From positions 1 to 14,434 of the forward strand of contig CAUZEO010000107.1 in assembly GCA_963578625.1 (NCBI GenBank): DNA of 14,434 bases. The letters are read 5' to 3'. A program made the position numbers and the translations under genes. The notes under the pieces were generated by a model. The model had not been told where the DNA came from. It did not search any database and saw only the letters and a program-made list of their open reading frames with translations. The first letter of the stretch is position 1. Each line of letters starts with the position of its first letter. The stretch is from CAUZEO01 sp963578625 (GTDB taxonomy: Bacteria; Verrucomicrobiota; Kiritimatiellia; SLOV01). This document shows positions 14,083 to 14,434 of this stretch, in pieces.

Positions 14083-14169
14083 GAGCAGTTTGGTAGTATT
14101 AGCATTATAACATTGGTCACGGGGCGTCTTCGCGGAGCGCGGAGCAGAACCAACCTGAAGGAGAGACAA

Positions 14170-14434
14170 ATGCATGGGAAAAGGCATTCCGTAGAAACAC
14201 CGTTTATTACGCACATCGCGATCTGCGCGGTACTGGGCATGGTCGCGGGAACCTCGCAGGCCGGTATCGCCTGCACCAACGTGATCGAGGATTTTGAGAG
14301 CTATTCTGTCGCCGACGGAACCTATCTCGATCCCACCACCATCGGCGGCAGCGGATGGGCCAGGAACGATATAGGCCAAGGACCAGACTGGGAGGTCACC
14401 TGCTGCAGCCCGGGAATCGCCACACCGGACGACA
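14170..14434 (+). CDS. Secreted lectin-like protein, paralogue of the giant protein (N-terminus only)
   Basis: Eighty-eight codons from ATG 14170 to the right edge. The start is well supported by AAGGAG (14158-14163) 6 nt upstream and a promoter at 14053-14082. Residues 1-31 are a signal peptide (core THIAICAVLGMVAGTSQA). The mature part begins VIEDFESYSVADGTYLDPTT and continues WARNDIGQGPDWEVTCCSPG, matching the opening of both lectin-like units of the giant protein, including the vicinal cysteines. The rest lies outside the window, so its length and further domains are unknown. It faces away from the pseudopilin. Confidence 0.88.
   Translation, partial: MHGKRHSVETPFITHIAICAVLGMVAGTSQAGIACTNVIEDFESYSVADGTYLDPTTIGGSGWARNDIGQGPDWEVTCCSPGIATPDD

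Larger units (their letters stand above)
13877..14169. other. Divergent intergenic region between pseudopilin and second secreted gene
   Basis: About 290 bp with no convincing ORF. It holds the promoter regions for the minus-strand pseudopilin and the plus-strand gene at 14170, a perfect palindrome (13945-13961) and a promoter (14053-14082). The remainder is AT-rich DNA without recognised features. Confidence 0.6.

Overview
The window is GC-rich DNA with long secreted proteins, a prepilin-type pseudopilin, an S23-type four-helix-bundle gene, an ASPIC/UnbV-FG-GAP remnant and AT-rich intergenic repeats of the 'NSKSKIRN' type. That mix is typical of large-genome uncultured bacteria in or near the PVC group (Planctomycetota, Lentisphaerota, Verrucomicrobiota) or Hydrogenedentota/Sumerlaeota. 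The lineage is inferred from gene content only; there is no rRNA, tRNA or phylogenetic marker in the window.

Layout. (1) 1-5344, minus strand: one uninterrupted reading frame of at least 1,781 codons that runs off the left edge. I translated it line by line and found no stop. It encodes a secreted protein with two tandem lectin-like units of about 320 residues, a glutamine-amidotransferase-like domain, a PHP-like domain without its metal ligands, and a long beta-rich tail. (2) 5345-5558: intergenic. (3) 5559-6733, minus: a decayed gene for a secreted LamG-like plus FG-GAP/ASPIC-UnbV protein, with a nonsense codon and at least one frameshift. (4) 6827-12164, plus: an unusual two-gene sugar ABC importer. 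The first gene fuses a family-1 solute-binding protein to a MalF-like permease. The second is a MalG-like permease with a roughly 470-residue extracytoplasmic insertion between its first and second membrane segments. A frameshifted S23/four-helix-bundle gene sits between the two. No ATPase gene is present. (5) 12229-13870, minus: a membrane-anchored protein of unknown function and a prepilin-type pseudopilin. (6) 13877-14169: an intergenic region with a perfect 17-bp palindrome and a good promoter. (7) 14170 to the right edge, plus: the start of a second secreted protein, paralogous to the N-terminal unit of the giant protein at the left edge.

How it may work together (inference): the secreted lectin-like proteins would bind polysaccharide outside the cytoplasmic membrane, and the fused importer would bring in sugars or oligosaccharides using an ATPase encoded elsewhere. 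The pseudopilin may belong to an export or surface-assembly system. The strongest novelty candidate is the importer: the binding protein is part of one permease and the partner permease carries a giant repeat-bearing loop on the same side of the membrane.
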